Positions 63,091-64,000 of a stretch of DNA of 64,000 bases are shown one piece after another; position 1 is the stretch's first letter, and the number at the start of each line of letters is the position of its first letter. Both the position numbers and the translations under genes were made by a program. The notes under the pieces were generated by a model, which did no database searches, was not told the origin of the DNA, and saw only the letters and a program-made list of their open reading frames with translations. The stretch is from Actinomyces mediterranea (GTDB taxonomy: Bacteria; Actinomycetota; Actinomycetes; Actinomycetales; Actinomycetaceae), in the NCBI RefSeq assembly GCF_900155595.1, contig NZ_FTPB01000003.1, forward strand, positions 124,001 to 188,000, given 5' to 3'.

Positions 63091-63789
63091 TCAACAACCC
63101 GGAGTCGACCCGATCCGAGCGGCGCGAACGGCGAGTTCGGTCCGTGAGGTGCAGCCGAAGCAGTCGAGCAGTTGTGTGACATAGGTACGCACCGTCCCCT
63201 CCGAGTAGCCAACCTGCTCTGCGATCTCCCGATTCGTCACGCCTTGTATCAGGCACTCGTAAACAGCCCTCTGGCCTGTCGACAGTGAGTCGACGATCCG
63301 TTCCCACCGTTCAACCGCCTCGTGCCGTTCTCCGAAGGATCTCAACACATTGACGGCGGCATCCATCACTCGCGGCGAGAAGACATGCCTCCCTGAGACG
63401 ACGCGCACGAGGGAGTCCACGATTTCATCGATCGGCAGATCCTTCGTAAGGAAGGAGCAGGCTCCCGCAGCCATTGCCTCGGCGAGGCGATGCTGGACCT
63501 CGAAGGCCGTGAGCATCACGACTCTCACCGATGAGTGCTGCTCAGACATGATCCGAGTAGTCTCCACTCCGTCAAGCACGGGCATCTCAACATCCATCAG
63601 AACGATGTCGGCAGGGCGGTGTTTCACAAGCGCGAGGACCTCGCGCCCATCAGCAGCGGTCCCGACAATGCTGATGCGAGGATCCAGACCCAGAAGGGAG
63701 GCGAGGCCGTCGCGCAGATCAGGATCGTCATCCGCCAAGATCACCCGGATGGGGCGGATATGATCGTACGGCGACATGGGGTCGATCAT
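63091..63789 (-). CDS. NarL/FixJ-type two-component response regulator
   Basis: 232 aa from the ATG at 63789, which overlaps the kinase stop as ATGA and follows GAGGAAA. Receiver domain (~12-130): acidic pair in LADDDPDL, phosphorylated Asp in VLMDVEMPVLDG, Thr/Lys in LTAFE and LTKDLP. A C-terminal LuxR-type HTH (~165-225) has GVTNREIAEQVGYSEGTVRTYVTQLL. Pairs with the kinase just upstream. Regulated genes are unknown; it lies downstream of peptide module B, with a divergent gap. Confidence 0.93.
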   Translation of the reverse strand: MIDPMSPYDHIRPIRVILADDDPDLRDGLASLLGLDPRISIVGTAADGREVLALVKHRPADIVLMDVEMPVLDGVETTRIMSEQHSSVRVVMLTAFEVQHRLAEAMAAGACSFLTKDLPIDEIVDSLVRVVSGRHVFSPRVMDAAVNVLRSFGERHEAVERWERIVDSLSTGQRAVYECLIQGVTNREIAEQVGYSEGTVRTYVTQLLDCFGCTSRTELAVRAARIGSTPGC

Positions 63790-64000
63790 TCCATTTCCTC
63801 ATTTCGGGCAGTATCAATCGGCATGACGAGAGATATCATCCAGCGCCGGAGCACCGCGCCGAAATAAACATCGCCGCCGAGCGCCTGTGCCCGGCTCTGC
63901 AGACTGACGATTCCCAGTCCGGACGACAATTCGAGTTGAAGATCCGGTTCTCCCTTCGAAAGATCCGATACGACGGTGACTTCCACGCCGAGATCCGACA
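63786..64000 (-). CDS. Sensor histidine kinase, 3' part only (cut by window edge)
   Basis: Only the last ~71 codons are seen, ending in a stop at 63786. The segment SSGLGIVSLQSRAQALGGDVYFG is the G2 box end of a HATPase_c domain (GLGL-type), followed by the C-terminal strand. NarL-type kinases have this layout. Overlaps the response regulator start by 4 bases, so the two are one operon. Confidence 0.85.
   Translation of the reverse strand, partial: SDLGVEVTVVSDLSKGEPDLQLELSSGLGIVSLQSRAQALGGDVYFGAVLRRWMISLVMPIDTARNEEME

Noticed and set aside
1-64000. CRISPR array, prophage, tRNA or rRNA genes
   Set aside because: No evenly spaced short repeats, no phage structural genes and no recognisable tRNA or rRNA sequence on either strand.

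Overview
The window is GC-rich chromosomal DNA from an actinobacterium. The best guess is Actinomycetaceae (Actinomyces/Schaalia-like). This rests on gene order (mraZ-rsmH-ftsL-ftsI-murF-mraY-murD-ftsW-murG-murC-ftsQ-ftsZ-pgeF-sepF-yggT-divIVA-lspA-rluD), the actinobacterial marker families DUF3040, DUF3046 and ClgR, frequent GTG starts and 4-base stop/start overlaps. It is family-level inference from memory, not a search. No rRNA, tRNA or CRISPR array was seen.

1-17.6 kb, minus strand: the division and cell wall (dcw) cluster, transcribed right to left from mraZ to rluD (cut by the window edge). Most genes overlap by 1-20 bases. A structured leader matching the actinobacterial mraW RNA motif lies between mraZ and rsmH. 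murE is missing from its usual place between ftsI and murF. 17.6-18.8 kb holds the mraZ control region with MraZ-box-like repeats, a strong hairpin and a decayed gene.

18.8-39.7 kb: housekeeping. DUF3040 protein, dinB, a spermidine synthase-like protein, a PAC2 protein, a HelD-type helicase, serA, an acyl-CoA ligase, nrdR, a LysM membrane protein divergent from lexA across three LexA-box-like sites, ldh, a DinG-like helicase, hflX, an RsmC-like methyltransferase, miaA, two YbjN proteins, miaB and pncC.

39.7-43.3 kb: a carbohydrate island (nhaC-type antiporter, GH29 alpha-L-fucosidase, divergent GntR/FadR regulator with two palindromic operators) placed inside the usual recX/miaB neighbourhood.

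43.3-56.3 kb: recX-recA with a LexA box, then about 2.9 kb of degraded IS3-family DNA, then DUF3046-clgR, pgsA, ftsK, a PfkB kinase, RNase J, dapA and a GNAT acetyltransferase whose 5' end is an uninterrupted 141-base purine/pyrimidine tract, followed by dapB.

57.2-59.7 kb: an NYN-domain (PIN-like) nuclease gene sits between two 97-bp direct copies of the 3' end of the neighbouring M16 peptidase gene, which looks like an insertion scar.

59.8-64 kb: the most novel part. Two tandem modules each encode a Sec-exported, C-terminally Cys-containing peptide of 136-140 aa followed by a small two-helix membrane protein. The first 54 residues of the two peptides are identical and lie in a 389-bp repeat, while the C-terminal halves and the partner proteins have diverged. 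This looks like a bacteriocin-like toxin/immunity family. A BrnT-like/RHH toxin-antitoxin pair and transposase relics lie between and beside the modules, and a NarL-type two-component system follows.
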